From positions 124,001 to 188,000 of the forward strand of contig JACKDL010000001.1 of assembly GCA_020633555.1 (NCBI GenBank): a stretch of 64,000 nt of DNA. Reading direction: 5' to 3'. Below the pieces are notes generated by a model. It saw only the letters and a program-made list of their open reading frames with translations, made no database searches and was not told where the DNA came from. Position numbers and translations under genes: made by a program. This document shows, one piece after another, positions 1-7,149 of the stretch; position 1 is the first letter of the stretch; each line of letters starts with the position of its first letter. The stretch is from Myxococcales bacterium. Its GTDB lineage: Bacteria > Myxococcota_A > Bradymonadia > UBA7976 > UBA1532.

Positions 1-386
1 CCGACCTGAACGGCGCGCTCGCCCACGAGGCGCACCGGGCCCATGTCGACGCGGATGTCGGCGCCGACCTCCTGCACAAGGCGGGGGCCGACGTCGGTCT
101 CGATGTGACAGCCGCCCGCCGCCAGGCGGCCGGTGTTGGCCAGGTAGCGGCCCACACAGCGCAGCCCGTTCCCGCACATCTCGGGGCGGCTGCCGTCGGC
201 GTTACGGATGACCAGACGCCAGCCGGCCTGCGGGCTGCCGAGCAGCTCGAGGGTGCCGTCGGCTCCAATCCCGGTGCTGCGGTTGCACAGCGACGCCGCC
301 TCTGGCGCGGCCAGGAGCGGCGCGTCGGCGGCGCGCTCGATGAGCACGAAGTCGTTGCCGAGGCCGTGGAGTTTCGCAAAGCGCAT
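1..386 (-). CDS. dapF: Diaminopimelate epimerase, N-terminal part (cut by window edge)
   Basis: Interconverts LL- and meso-diaminopimelate in the cytoplasm, for lysine and peptidoglycan synthesis. The first 128 codons are visible from ATG at 386 and the rest lies outside the window. The N-terminus MRFAKLHGLGNDFVLIE has the family signature, followed by IGADG and then NADGSRPEMCGNGLRCVGRY, which contains the first catalytic cysteine. A GGGAG ribosome site precedes the ATG. It is divergent from the sigma-54 activator gene across 152 bp and shows no functional link to it. The family identity is clear; only the C-terminal half, with the second catalytic cysteine, is missing. Confidence 0.95.
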   Translation of the reverse strand, partial: MRFAKLHGLGNDFVLIERAADAPLLAAPEAASLCNRSTGIGADGTLELLGSPQAGWRLVIRNADGSRPEMCGNGLRCVGRYLANTGRLAAGGCHIETDVGPRLVQEVGADIRVDMGPVRLVGERAVQV

Positions 387-480
387 GGTGTCTCCCAGGT
401 TGGCGCCGGTGGTCCCAGACGACCCCCGGAGGATGCGCGGTCTGCCAGGCAAGGGGAAGTGCCCGCCGCCCGACAAGGAA

Positions 481-509
481 TTGACGGGTGTAGGTATGCA
501 GCTTACATT
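481..509 (+). promoter_or_regulatory. Sigma-70 type promoter of the sigma-54 activator gene
   Basis: TTGACG at 481-486 and TACATT at 504-509 are separated by 17 bp, an optimal sigma-70 arrangement. A start near 516 would give a leader of about 23 nt that carries a GGAGGGG site before the GTG at 539. The activator would therefore be made by housekeeping polymerase. Confidence 0.6.
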
Positions 510-538
510 GCTGCTCGAAACCTACATGGAGGGGCGCC

Positions 539-1528
539 GTGACCCGCTCCCAGGCCGAGAAACCGCTGATTGGTGAGCATCCGAGCATGCGCCGGGTCTT
601 GCGCGCCATCGAGCGCGTCGCGCCCACGGAAAGCTCCGTGCTGATCTTGGGCGAGAGCGGTACCGGCAAGGAGCTGGTGGCTCGGGCGGTCCACGCCGCG
701 AGCCCGCGGGCCAGCAAGCCGCTGGTGCCCATCAACTGTGGGGCGATCCCTGCTCAGCTTCTGGAGAGCGAGCTCTTCGGGCATGTGAAGGGCGCCTTCA
801 CGGGGGCCTCACAGAGTCGGCCGGGGCGCTTTGAGCTGGCTCAGGGGGGGACAATCTTCCTCGACGAGGTGGCCGAGATGAGCCCGGCGTTGCAGGTCAA
901 GCTGCTGCGCGTGTTGCAGGAGCGCCGGTTTGAGCCGGTCGGGAGCGAGCGCACCGTCGAGGTGGATGTCCGGGTCGTCGCGGCGACGAACCGGGATCTT
1001 GAGCAGGCCATCGCGGAGGGGATGTTCCGCGAGGACCTGTACTACCGGCTGAACGTGGTCGAACTGCAGCTCCCCGCCTTGCGCGATCGGGCCGACGATG
1101 TGCCTCGCCTGGCGGGCTACTTCAACGACCGGATGGGGGCCCAGCGGGGCCGCAAGGTGCGTCGGTTCACCGACGAGGCCATGGGCGCGCTTTGTCGCTA
1201 CGGGTGGCCAGGGAATGTCCGCGAGCTCGAGAACATCGTCGAACGGCTGACCGTGTTCTGCGACGACGAGGTCGTGGAGCTCGAGGACCTGCCCGCGAAG
1301 ATCGTCCGGCCCCGGCACACCCGGGCGGATGTGCCGCTGGATCTGCCGGACGAGGGCGTTGATCTGCGCGCGGTACTTCAGGAGCTGGAAGAACGCCTGA
1401 TTCTGCAGGCCTTGGAGCGGACGGCGTGGAACAAGAACCGCGCGGCCACGCTGCTCGGGCTGAACCGGACCACCTTGGTCGAGAAGCTGAAGAAGCGAGG
1501 CATGTTGCGGGGTCGGCCGGCCGGCTGA
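539..1528 (+). CDS. PspF-like sigma-54-dependent transcription activator without a sensor domain
   Basis: A cytoplasmic enhancer-binding ATPase that opens sigma-54 promoters. It has 329 residues from GTG 539, after GGAGGGG. The AAA+ domain starts near residue 10 with Walker A GESGTGKE at 38-45, the sigma-54 contact loop GAFTGA at 85-90, and Walker B GTIFLDEV near 106. A Fis-type helix-turn-helix lies at about 285-325 (NRAATLLGLNRTTLVEKLKK). There is no receiver, GAF or PAS domain upstream of the AAA+ part, as in PspF. The next genes encode C-ring-like proteins, so it may control a flagellar or secretion-type gene set. I found no convincing -24/-12 element directly in front of those genes. Confidence 0.9.
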   Translation: MTRSQAEKPLIGEHPSMRRVLRAIERVAPTESSVLILGESGTGKELVARAVHAASPRASKPLVPINCGAIPAQLLESELFGHVKGAFTGASQSRPGRFELAQGGTIFLDEVAEMSPALQVKLLRVLQERRFEPVGSERTVEVDVRVVAATNRDLEQAIAEGMFREDLYYRLNVVELQLPALRDRADDVPRLAGYFNDRMGAQRGRKVRRFTDEAMGALCRYGWPGNVRELENIVERLTVFCDDEVVELEDLPAKIVRPRHTRADVPLDLPDEGVDLRAVLQELEERLILQALERTAWNKNRAATLLGLNRTTLVEKLKKRGMLRGRPAG

Positions 1529-1551
1529 GGCGCTGCGAATGCGAGCGTCAG

Positions 1552-2247
1552 ATGGCTGGCGCGGGCTCGACGTTGTGGTTTATCGCGCACTTGGACCACG
1601 GCTACGATGCGGCCGTGGATGACCTCTCTCCGATCCCGCCACCGGTCCGGCTGGGTGCTCAGCGCCACAGCTTCCTGCCTTCGCGTCTGGAGCGGGCATG
1701 GTTGGCGACGCTGGGCCGACTGGGCGGGCGCTGGCGCCTGGGGCCCGACGGTCCGGTGCAGTCGGCCGGGGCGCTGGCGTTGCCACGCGGTGCCGTCCTG
1801 CAGCTCGGGGTCGAGGGGATGCCTCGGACCGATCTGGCCGGCGTTGCCCGGCTCGTGTTTGGGGGGCCGGACGCGCGCCTTCGCCCCCCTCCACCGGGAG
1901 GCGAGTCGCCGCGGGTGCCCTGGGCGAGCGTCTGGACCGACGGGCAGCGGCGGGTCTGGTTGGGCGCAGATGATGCCGCGCACAGCGAGCTTTGGGCGGG
2001 GGCCAACCCGAGCCGGGAGGCCTGGTGGTCGCGGCTGGGCCAGGTGCCCTTGGACGTGACCGTCGAGGTTGGGCGCCGGATGTTGCCGCTCGCGCAGGTG
2101 GACCAGCTGGCGGTCGGGCAGATCATCACCTTCGGCCCACGGGATGATGGCTTCCGGCTGAAGGTGGGGGACGTGACGGCCCATCGGGTTCAGCCGGTGC
2201 GACGGGGGCCGCGGCTCGGCTGCAGGGTGGTGGATGGCGACGCATGA
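1552..2247 (+). CDS. SpoA-domain protein, FliM/SctQ (HrcQA)-like C-ring component
   Basis: The last 75 or so of 231 residues form a SpoA (surface presentation of antigens) domain: VPLDVTVEVGRRMLPLAQV, LAVGQIITF, LKVGDVTAHRVQ. SpoA domains build the cytoplasmic C-ring of flagella and type III secretion systems. The N-terminal 150 residues are not recognisable but have the size of the SctQ/HrcQA N-domain. The start is uncertain. ATG 1552 is the first one after the preceding stop and GTG 1615 is an alternative; neither has a strong ribosome site. It overlaps the next SpoA gene by 14 bp, like the split HrcQA/HrcQB pair. Family known from motif; role in a particular machine is inferred. Confidence 0.75.
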   Translation: MAGAGSTLWFIAHLDHGYDAAVDDLSPIPPPVRLGAQRHSFLPSRLERAWLATLGRLGGRWRLGPDGPVQSAGALALPRGAVLQLGVEGMPRTDLAGVARLVFGGPDARLRPPPPGGESPRVPWASVWTDGQRRVWLGADDAAHSELWAGANPSREAWWSRLGQVPLDVTVEVGRRMLPLAQVDQLAVGQIITFGPRDDGFRLKVGDVTAHRVQPVRRGPRLGCRVVDGDA

Positions 2248-2515
2248 GCCAGGGCCGAAGGGGCCTGTGGGGGGCCCGGATCTGGGCAACCTGGGCCAGG
2301 TGTCGGTGGAGGTCGTCGCGGTGCTGGGGCGCGCGAAGATCCCCGTTCAGCGGCTGTTGGAGCTTCGACCCGGGGCGGTCGTGGCTCTGGAGCGGTACCT
2401 GGGCGAGCCCGTGGACCTCGAGGTGGGCGGCGTGCTGGTCGCTCGCGGCGAGGTTGTCGTTGTGGACGGGCGCTACGCTGTTCGAATCACCGAGCTGGTG
2501 GCCGAAGACGGCTGA
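2234..2515 (+). CDS. FliN/HrcQB-like SpoA-domain protein
   Basis: At 93 residues this is almost entirely one SpoA domain: VSVEVVAVLGRAKIPVQRLL, then LRPGAVVALERYLGEPVDLEV, then VARGEVVVVDGRYAVRI. This is the classic FliN/SctQ C-terminal pattern of a dimerising beta fold at the base of the C-ring. It is shorter than FliN (about 130 residues) because the N-terminal tail is only about 23 residues. It overlaps the upstream SpoA gene by 14 bp, implying coupled translation. The two SpoA proteins would be expected to assemble together. A small inverted repeat, GGCTGA-CGC-TCAGCC (2510-2524), covers the stop codon but is not followed by thymines. Confidence 0.85.
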   Translation: MATHEPGPKGPVGGPDLGNLGQVSVEVVAVLGRAKIPVQRLLELRPGAVVALERYLGEPVDLEVGGVLVARGEVVVVDGRYAVRITELVAEDG

Positions 2516-2930
2516 CGCTCAGCCGGGTGGTTCGCCCAACTCGCGGAGGCGTGCCCACCTCGGCAAGCCGGCCGGGGCTGCCTCGGCCAGCATTGCGCCC
2601 ATGTCCAGCGCGTTCGTGTTGGCAATTGGGCGCGCAACTCTTCTGAAGTCCTGGCGCACACTGGCTGCACCGCCTCGCTCGGCAGCGGCGCGGAGGTCGC
2701 TGATCTGCCAGGCGGCGGGTGGCCACGCTCCGCGCGCAGACGCGGCGCGGCAGCCCCTCCAGATCCATGGCGTCGGGACGCCACTTTTCGGGTCTTGAAG
2801 GTGCTGACTGCGGGCCTGGGCGTGCTTCGCGCGGGGTCTGGGTGAAGGGCCGCGCCCCCGTCGGCGCCCGCAGGGGTGGCTGGCCGGGGAGTGGAGGTGG
2901 TATGCCTGCGGGCAACGGGGAGCGCTGAGC
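2516..2930. other. 415-bp gap without a convincing gene
   Basis: No frame has both a plausible start and typical codon use for this genome. On the minus strand an open frame from about 2720 down to the stop at 2519 reads like protein (ISDLRAAAERGG near its start, RWARLRELGEPPG at its end). It has no start codon at a sensible place and contains rare AGA codons, so it may be a gene remnant. No promoter for the downstream ATPase gene stands out. Confidence 0.4.
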
Positions 2931-3728
2931 ATGCACACGTACGCGATCACGAGCGGCAAGGGGGGTGTCGGCAAGACCTCCATCGTCTGCAACCTGGCCC
3001 TGCGGCTGGCGGCGAGGGGCCGGCGCGTCCTGCTGATGGACGCCGATCTGGGCCTCGCCAACGTCGACATCGTGCTGGGGTTGACCCCCGCCGCGAACCT
3101 GGCGCGGTTCTTCGCTGGGGAGGCGGTGCTGGCGGACTTGCTCGTGGAGGCGGCCCCCAACCTCACGGTCCTGCCGGCTGCCTCCGGGGTGGCCGAGATG
3201 ACCCAGCTCCAGGACACACAGATCCAGGACCTGAGCGACGCGCTTGATGCCTTGGAGGCGGACTTCGACGTGGTGTTCGTCGATACGGGGGCTGGGATCG
3301 GGCACAACGTGCGGCGGTTCTGTGCTGCGGTGTCGACGGTGTTGCTGGTGGTCACGCCCGAGCCCACATCCGTGACAGACGCGTACGCCACCCTGAAGGT
3401 GCTGAGTCAGGATCAGGGCATCCGCCAGTTCCGGCTGATCATCAACCAGGCGCCCGACCGGAAGGGCGCGCTGCGAGTCTTCCGGCAGCTCACCGAGGTG
3501 GCGGACCGCTTCCTGGATGTGTCGCTGAGCTTCGCCGGGTTCGTGCCGCGCGATCCGGCGGTGCCCGCAGCGGTACTGGAGCGCAAGCCCTTTGTGGCCG
3601 TGTCGCCCGACGCCCCCGCGGTGGCGGCGATCGAGCTGCTGGTGGATGAGCTCTTGCGCGACGAGGCCCACCCGCCCACGGGCAACCTGCAGTTCTTCTG
3701 GCGGCGACTGCTCGGTCAGGCCAGCTAG
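2931..3728 (+). CDS. flhG: FlhG/FleN-like MinD-family ATPase
   Basis: A ParA/MinD-family P-loop ATPase of 265 residues. The deviant Walker A KGGVGKTS lies at 10-17, followed by LLMDADLGLANVDIVLGL (switch region) and FDVVFVDTGAGIG (Walker B). The sequence TYAITSGKGGVGKTSIVCNL and the ANVDIVLGL stretch are typical of FlhG rather than of septum-site MinD. FlhG sets flagellar number and position and contacts the FliM/FliN-type C-ring, which fits the SpoA genes upstream. No FlhF gene is adjacent. The C-terminus, FFWRRLLGQAS, lacks an obvious MinD amphipathic targeting helix. Its stop abuts the convergent gene end at 3729. The gene symbol is by family resemblance. Confidence 0.8.
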   Translation: MHTYAITSGKGGVGKTSIVCNLALRLAARGRRVLLMDADLGLANVDIVLGLTPAANLARFFAGEAVLADLLVEAAPNLTVLPAASGVAEMTQLQDTQIQDLSDALDALEADFDVVFVDTGAGIGHNVRRFCAAVSTVLLVVTPEPTSVTDAYATLKVLSQDQGIRQFRLIINQAPDRKGALRVFRQLTEVADRFLDVSLSFAGFVPRDPAVPAAVLERKPFVAVSPDAPAVAAIELLVDELLRDEAHPPTGNLQFFWRRLLGQAS

Positions 3729-4142
3729 CTAGCGCCTGGGGCGCTGCCCGTTTCGTTCGTCGGCTTCGCGATCGGCGGCCCGCATGCGGTTCAGCGCCTC
3801 CGTACGGGCGGCTCGGTCGGCCAGCACCTGCAGGCCGAGCACCTGGCGGTGCAGATCCGCCGCGGCGGCCTCGGCCCGTGCCCGCAGGGCCCCGGCGTCG
3901 AGGGCGCGAGCCTCGGCAGCCTCGCACGCGGCCCGGAGCTGCTGGGTGTAGGCTTGTCGGCGGTCCAGGGCAGCCGCACAGAGCGCGGGGAAAGGCGCCG
4001 ACAGCGACCCGAGCTCGGCCAGCAGGGCGTTGAGCCGGGAAGCCGCCTCGTCAGCGCCCTTTGCTGCAGCATCGGCTCGCTCGACGGCCGCCTGCCACTG
4101 GGCTTCCAGGGCCGCCCGGACCATGGGGGAGGGTGAGGGCAT
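3729..4142 (-). CDS. Coiled-coil protein, possibly FliJ/SctO-like
   Basis: Encodes 137 residues, almost all alpha-helical and rich in Ala, Arg, Glu and Gln, with heptad-like spacing throughout. It ends in a basic tail (NRMRAADREADERNGQRPRR). Length, two-helix layout and charged C-terminus resemble FliJ/SctO export-ATPase stalk proteins, which have little sequence conservation. ATG 4142 is chosen, with ATG 4124 as an alternative; neither has a clear ribosome site. The gene converges on the FlhG-like gene and diverges from rpoZ. Adjacency to SpoA and FlhG genes is the main support for the idea; it could be an unrelated coiled-coil protein. Confidence 0.5.
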   Translation of the reverse strand: MPSPSPMVRAALEAQWQAAVERADAAAKGADEAASRLNALLAELGSLSAPFPALCAAALDRRQAYTQQLRAACEAAEARALDAGALRARAEAAAADLHRQVLGLQVLADRAARTEALNRMRAADREADERNGQRPRR

Positions 4143-4151
4143 GGTGCTCGA

Positions 4152-4183
4152 TTGACAGTGTCGTCGTTGCTGGGCACTATACG
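4152..4183 (+). promoter_or_regulatory. Probable rpoZ promoter
   Basis: A perfect -35 hexamer TTGACA at 4152-4157 is followed by CACTATACG. A -10 read as CACTAT (4175-4180) gives a 17-bp spacer; read as TATACG it gives 20 bp. The element lies within about 60 bp of the rpoZ TTG start and right at the start of the divergent coiled-coil gene. Confidence 0.5.
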
Positions 4184-4238
4184 GCGCTTCGCCCTGCTGG
4201 ACCATTGGTCCGTCTCGCACAGAACCCTGGAGGTTCCA

Positions 4239-4535
4239 TTGGCTCGCGTCACCGTCGAGGATTGTCTGGAGCACGTCGATGACCAGTTCGCGCTGGTTCA
4301 CCTGGCGGCCCGCCGTTACCGGCAGTTGCACCGCGGCTCGCTGCGGCTGGTGGACAGCAAGAACAAGGACATCGTGACCGCCCTGCGCGAGATCGCCGCC
4401 GGCAAGGTGGGCTTCCGGGAGAACGTGCGTGAGACGGTGATGAAGGCCAACCAGGATCCGCAGGAGCGGGCCATGGAGGCTGCGGCGCAGGCGGCTCTGG
4501 ACGAGCTGGAGCTGGACGCCACGCCCCTGATCTGA
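4239..4535 (+). CDS. rpoZ: RNA polymerase omega subunit
   Basis: Small subunit of RNA polymerase that helps fold and retain beta-prime. It has 98 residues from a TTG start at 4239, six bases after CTGGAGG. The first residues, ARVTVEDCLEHVDDQFALVH, then LAARRYRQL and NKDIVTALREIAAGKVG, are the conserved omega core. Upstream in-frame codons exist, but the ribosome site and the family N-terminus (M-ARVTVEDC) fix the TTG. The C-terminal acidic tail (ALDELELDATPLI) is usual for proteobacterial omega. It stands alone here and is not next to gmk or spoT as in enterobacteria. Confidence 0.92.
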   Translation: MARVTVEDCLEHVDDQFALVHLAARRYRQLHRGSLRLVDSKNKDIVTALREIAAGKVGFRENVRETVMKANQDPQERAMEAAAQAALDELELDATPLI

Positions 4536-4563
4536 TCCGCCTCGCGAGCGGGACGCGGACGCG

Positions 4564-4587
4564 GTGCAGGCCCATCAGGGCCTGCGC
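4564..4587. terminator. Hairpin between convergent rpoZ and the 4681 gene
   Basis: GCAGGCCC-ATCA-GGGCCTGC is a perfect 8-bp stem with a tetraloop, extendable by two weaker pairs. No thymine run follows on either strand, so factor-independent termination is uncertain. Its place between two converging genes suits a two-way terminator. Confidence 0.45.
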
Positions 4588-4680
4588 GATGTCGCCCCGA
4601 CGGCGCGTGTTCTCCCCGTCGCTCCGCCGGCCTGCCGCCCCGCCCGTTCCGTGCGGGGGTCATGGCGGTCGGCGCTGAGC

Positions 4681-5064
4681 TCAGCCCTTGGACTTCTCGT
4701 CAGCGGCCGGCTTCGCGTCGGACGAGGCATTGGCCTCGGGCTGGGCCTTGGCCTCGGGCTGGGCCTTGTCCTCGGGCTCGGCCTTGGGCTTGGTCTTGGC
4801 GGGCGGGGTCTTGTCCGACGCCTTGCTGCCTGCGCCCTTGCCCGCAGCCGCCGCCGCCTCGGCGAGCCCGGCGACGACCGCCTCGGCGCGGTCGTTGCGG
4901 GACTCGAGGGCCACCGCCAGCGCGTCGAGCTGGGCGCCATCGAAGGGGCCGTCTGCCGACGGCAGACCTGCGTCCTCTGCCACGACCTTCAGCATGGTCC
5001 GCGCCGACTGGTAGTCGTAGCGGGTCTCGAAAAGGGCCACGACCTGCGCCGCGGTCAGACTCAT
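4681..5064 (-). CDS. Small protein with helical N-domain and Lys/Pro/Ala-rich tail, unknown function
   Basis: Encodes 127 residues from ATG 5064, which follows GGGAGG at ideal distance. Residues 1-70 (SLTAAQVVALFETRYDYQSA then RTMLKVVAEDAGL) look like a compact helical domain. The rest is low-complexity with repeated EAKAQP-like units and alternating Lys and Glu. It is the last gene of the leftward ketosynthase operon, 88 bp after fabG. I considered an acyl carrier protein, but there is no Asp-Ser-Leu phosphopantetheine site. I do not recognise the family. A scaffolding or anchoring role for operon enzymes would be speculation. Confidence 0.7.
   Translation of the reverse strand: MSLTAAQVVALFETRYDYQSARTMLKVVAEDAGLPSADGPFDGAQLDALAVALESRNDRAEAVVAGLAEAAAAAGKGAGSKASDKTPPAKTKPKAEPEDKAQPEAKAQPEANASSDAKPAADEKSKG
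4732..4785. repeat. Three 18-bp tandem repeats within the small-protein gene
   Basis: GGCCTCGGGCTGGGCCTT occurs twice in a row (4732-4749, 4750-4767), followed by a third copy with a few changes (4768-4785). The repeats encode the KAQPEA units of the low-complexity tail, so copy number could vary without breaking the frame. Confidence 0.8.
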
Positions 5065-5152
5065 GTCAGCCTCCCAGTGCCCAATGATGGCGGTATCCTG
5101 GCACAGCCCCTGGAGCCCAGCAAGGCGTGCCGCGCGGTGTCGTCTGCGGGCC

Positions 5153-5884
5153 TCAGAGGCCCACGCCCCCATCCACGCCGATGGTCTGGCCGGTGATGTA
5201 GGCGGAGTCCGGGCCGGCGAGGAAGGCGACCAGGCCGGCGACGTCCTCGGGGGTGCCAAAGCGGCGCATGGGGATCGCAGCCTTGATCTCCTTGCCCGCG
5301 TGGTCCCGGATGCGCTGGCTCATGTCGGTCTCGATGACGCCCGGAGCCACGGCGTTGACGGTGATCTTCTTGGCGGCCAGCTCCACCGCCAGAGCCCGCG
5401 TGAAGGCCTCGATGGCCCCTTTGCTGGCGGCATAGTTCGTCTGCCCGCGGTTCGGACGGCGGGCCGACACGCTCGACAGGTTGATGATGCGCCCGTGGCG
5501 TTGCATGAGCATGGGCCGACAGACCGCGCGGGCCAGGTAGAAGGCGCCGTCGAGGTTCGTGCGGAGCACCTGAGCCCATTGGGCGTCCTCCATCTGGAGG
5601 AGCAGGGTGTCAGCGGTGACGCCCGCGTTGTTGACCAGGACGTCCAGGCCGCCGAGCTGGTCGAGGCACGCCTGCACGGCGGCGTCCGCCTGTTCCCGCT
5701 CGCTCACGTCCGCCTGGAAGGGGATGCCCTGGCCGCCAAGCTCGGCCATCTCGGCTGCCGTCTGAGCCGCGCCGTCGGCGTTGCCCCGGTACACGAGGAG
5801 GCAGCGGGCCTGGTGCTCACGGGCCAGGCGCAGGGCGATGGCGCGGCCGATGCCGCGGCTCGCACCGGTGATGAGGGCTCTCAC
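5153..5884 (-). CDS. fabG: 3-oxoacyl-[ACP] reductase, FabG-type SDR
   Basis: An NADPH-dependent ketoreductase of 243 residues that reduces 3-ketoacyl-ACP. The Rossmann motif TGASRGIG is at 6-13 and LVNNAG near 88. The catalytic Ser is in NLSSVS, the Tyr/Lys pair is in YAASK near 153-157, and the end, TGQTIGVDGGVGL, is typical of FabG. It starts at GTG 5884, which overlaps the preceding stop as GTGA and follows GGAGG. As the only reductase in the operon it would act on products of both ketosynthases. Chain length and final product cannot be read from it. Confidence 0.92.
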   Translation of the reverse strand: MRALITGASRGIGRAIALRLAREHQARCLLVYRGNADGAAQTAAEMAELGGQGIPFQADVSEREQADAAVQACLDQLGGLDVLVNNAGVTADTLLLQMEDAQWAQVLRTNLDGAFYLARAVCRPMLMQRHGRIINLSSVSARRPNRGQTNYAASKGAIEAFTRALAVELAAKKITVNAVAPGVIETDMSQRIRDHAGKEIKAAIPMRRFGTPEDVAGLVAFLAGPDSAYITGQTIGVDGGVGL

Positions 5885-7149
5885 GGGGCCACCTCCAGGG
5901 TGAGGGCGCTGATCTGGCCGCCGATCCCGGCGGCCTGGATCAGGCTGCGGCGGGCCGGGCCTTCGCGCGGGGCCGCGACCAGGTTGAGGTCGGCGCACTC
6001 TGGCGCCAGGGCGCGCAGGCTGGGCACCCCGGGCAGGACGCCGAGCCGCCCCGCCTCGAGGGCACAGGCGGCCGACAGCGGGCCCGAGGCGGCCACCGCG
6101 TGTCCGATCTGGCCCTTGTTGGTGGTGACGGCCGGCCGGTGCTGCCCGAACAGCAGGCCGAGCCCCGCGGCTTCCTGCGCATCGAAGGCGGGCGTCGCGT
6201 TGCCGTGGGCGTAGACGAGCTCGATGTCGGCGGGTTGCCAACCGGCATGGCCCAGGGCCTGACGGCCCGCTTGCGCGATGGCCTCGGGATCGCCCTTGGG
6301 GAGGAGGCTGGCCGCCGAGCTGGCGCCATACCCGCTGACGCGCCCGAGGATCCGCGCGCCGCGCGCCTGGGCGTGGGCGCGCCGCTCCAAGATGAAGAAG
6401 GCCGCGCCTTCGCCGGGGGCAAAGCCGTCGTGGCTGCTGTCGAAGGGGCGCACGGCGTCCGGCCCGGTCCGCTCGGTGAGCATCTCGAGCCGCGAGAAGC
6501 CCGTGTGGTGGGCGGGGTCGAGGGCCGAGTCGGCGCCGCCCGCCACCACCACATCGGCGAGCCCCTCGGCGATGGCCCACGCGGCCTCGCCCAGGGCCTG
6601 CAAGCCCCCGGCCGCCGAGTTGCAGTAGTTCTGGTTCACGCCTCGGGCGTCCAGATCGGCCGACCCGAAGCCCAGGGCGTTGTTGCTGAGCCCCTTGAGC
6701 AGCCACAAGGGGTTGATGCGAGGTACGCCCGCGGCGGCGAAGGTGCTGAGGTCGAACCGCTCGCCCACGAAGCCTTGCGCCAGCGCGGGCAGCAGGTCGC
6801 CGCTGTCGCCCATGGCGGTGCCGGCGCCGACGAACATCCCCACGCGCTCGGGATCGAGCGTCGCCTGGTCCAGCGCGCCGTCGGCCCAGGCACGCTTCAT
6901 GGCAGCCAGTCCGTAGCGGACCGCCCGGCTCATGAGCTTCAGGTTCTTGCGGTTGCTCACCCAGTCGCCGGCCTTGAACCCCGTGACGGCGGCCCCGGTC
7001 TGGCAGGCGAAGGGGCGGACGTCAAAGGCGTCGATGGGGCGCAGAGCGGACTCGCCGCGGCAGAGCGCCTGCATCAGGTCGGCCGCGGTGTGGCCCAGGG
7101 GGCTGCAGACCCCCACGCCGGTGATGACGACCTCTTCGAAGGCGCTCAT
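5881..7149 (-). CDS. Ketosynthase-like protein lacking the catalytic cysteine (CLF-like)
   Basis: A thiolase-fold protein of 422 residues with the overall plan of FabF: ITGVGVCSPLG at the start, VVAGGADSAL, FDSSHDGFAPGEGAAFFILE, and the later motifs AHGNATPAFDAQE and NKGQIGHAVAASG. At the nucleophile elbow it reads NYCNSAAGG. Aligned without gaps to the FabF-like neighbour, the catalytic Cys position is Ala and a Cys lies three residues earlier. Both active-site histidines remain. Such proteins usually act as chain-length factors paired with an active ketosynthase. The same C-x-x-A pattern appears in the N-terminal half of the fused protein encoded at 8075. It overlaps fabD and fabG by 4 bp each. 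Confidence 0.82.
   Translation of the reverse strand: MSAFEEVVITGVGVCSPLGHTAADLMQALCRGESALRPIDAFDVRPFACQTGAAVTGFKAGDWVSNRKNLKLMSRAVRYGLAAMKRAWADGALDQATLDPERVGMFVGAGTAMGDSGDLLPALAQGFVGERFDLSTFAAAGVPRINPLWLLKGLSNNALGFGSADLDARGVNQNYCNSAAGGLQALGEAAWAIAEGLADVVVAGGADSALDPAHHTGFSRLEMLTERTGPDAVRPFDSSHDGFAPGEGAAFFILERRAHAQARGARILGRVSGYGASSAASLLPKGDPEAIAQAGRQALGHAGWQPADIELVYAHGNATPAFDAQEAAGLGLLFGQHRPAVTTNKGQIGHAVAASGPLSAACALEAGRLGVLPGVPSLRALAPECADLNLVAAPREGPARRSLIQAAGIGGQISALTLEVAP

Noticed and set aside
1529..1640. A sigma-54 promoter in front of the SpoA genes
   Set aside because: TGG-containing stretches near 1555 and 1592 lack the GC dinucleotide at the required 10-bp distance.
4681..5064. The small protein as the missing acyl carrier protein
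   Set aside because: There is no Asp-Ser-Leu phosphopantetheine site and the second half is low-complexity Lys/Pro/Glu.
5881..7149. The Cys in NYCNSAAGG as an active ketosynthase nucleophile
   Set aside because: Ungapped alignment with the FabF-like neighbour from the GP/GV turn to the AGG(A/T)D block puts Ala, not this Cys, at the nucleophile position.
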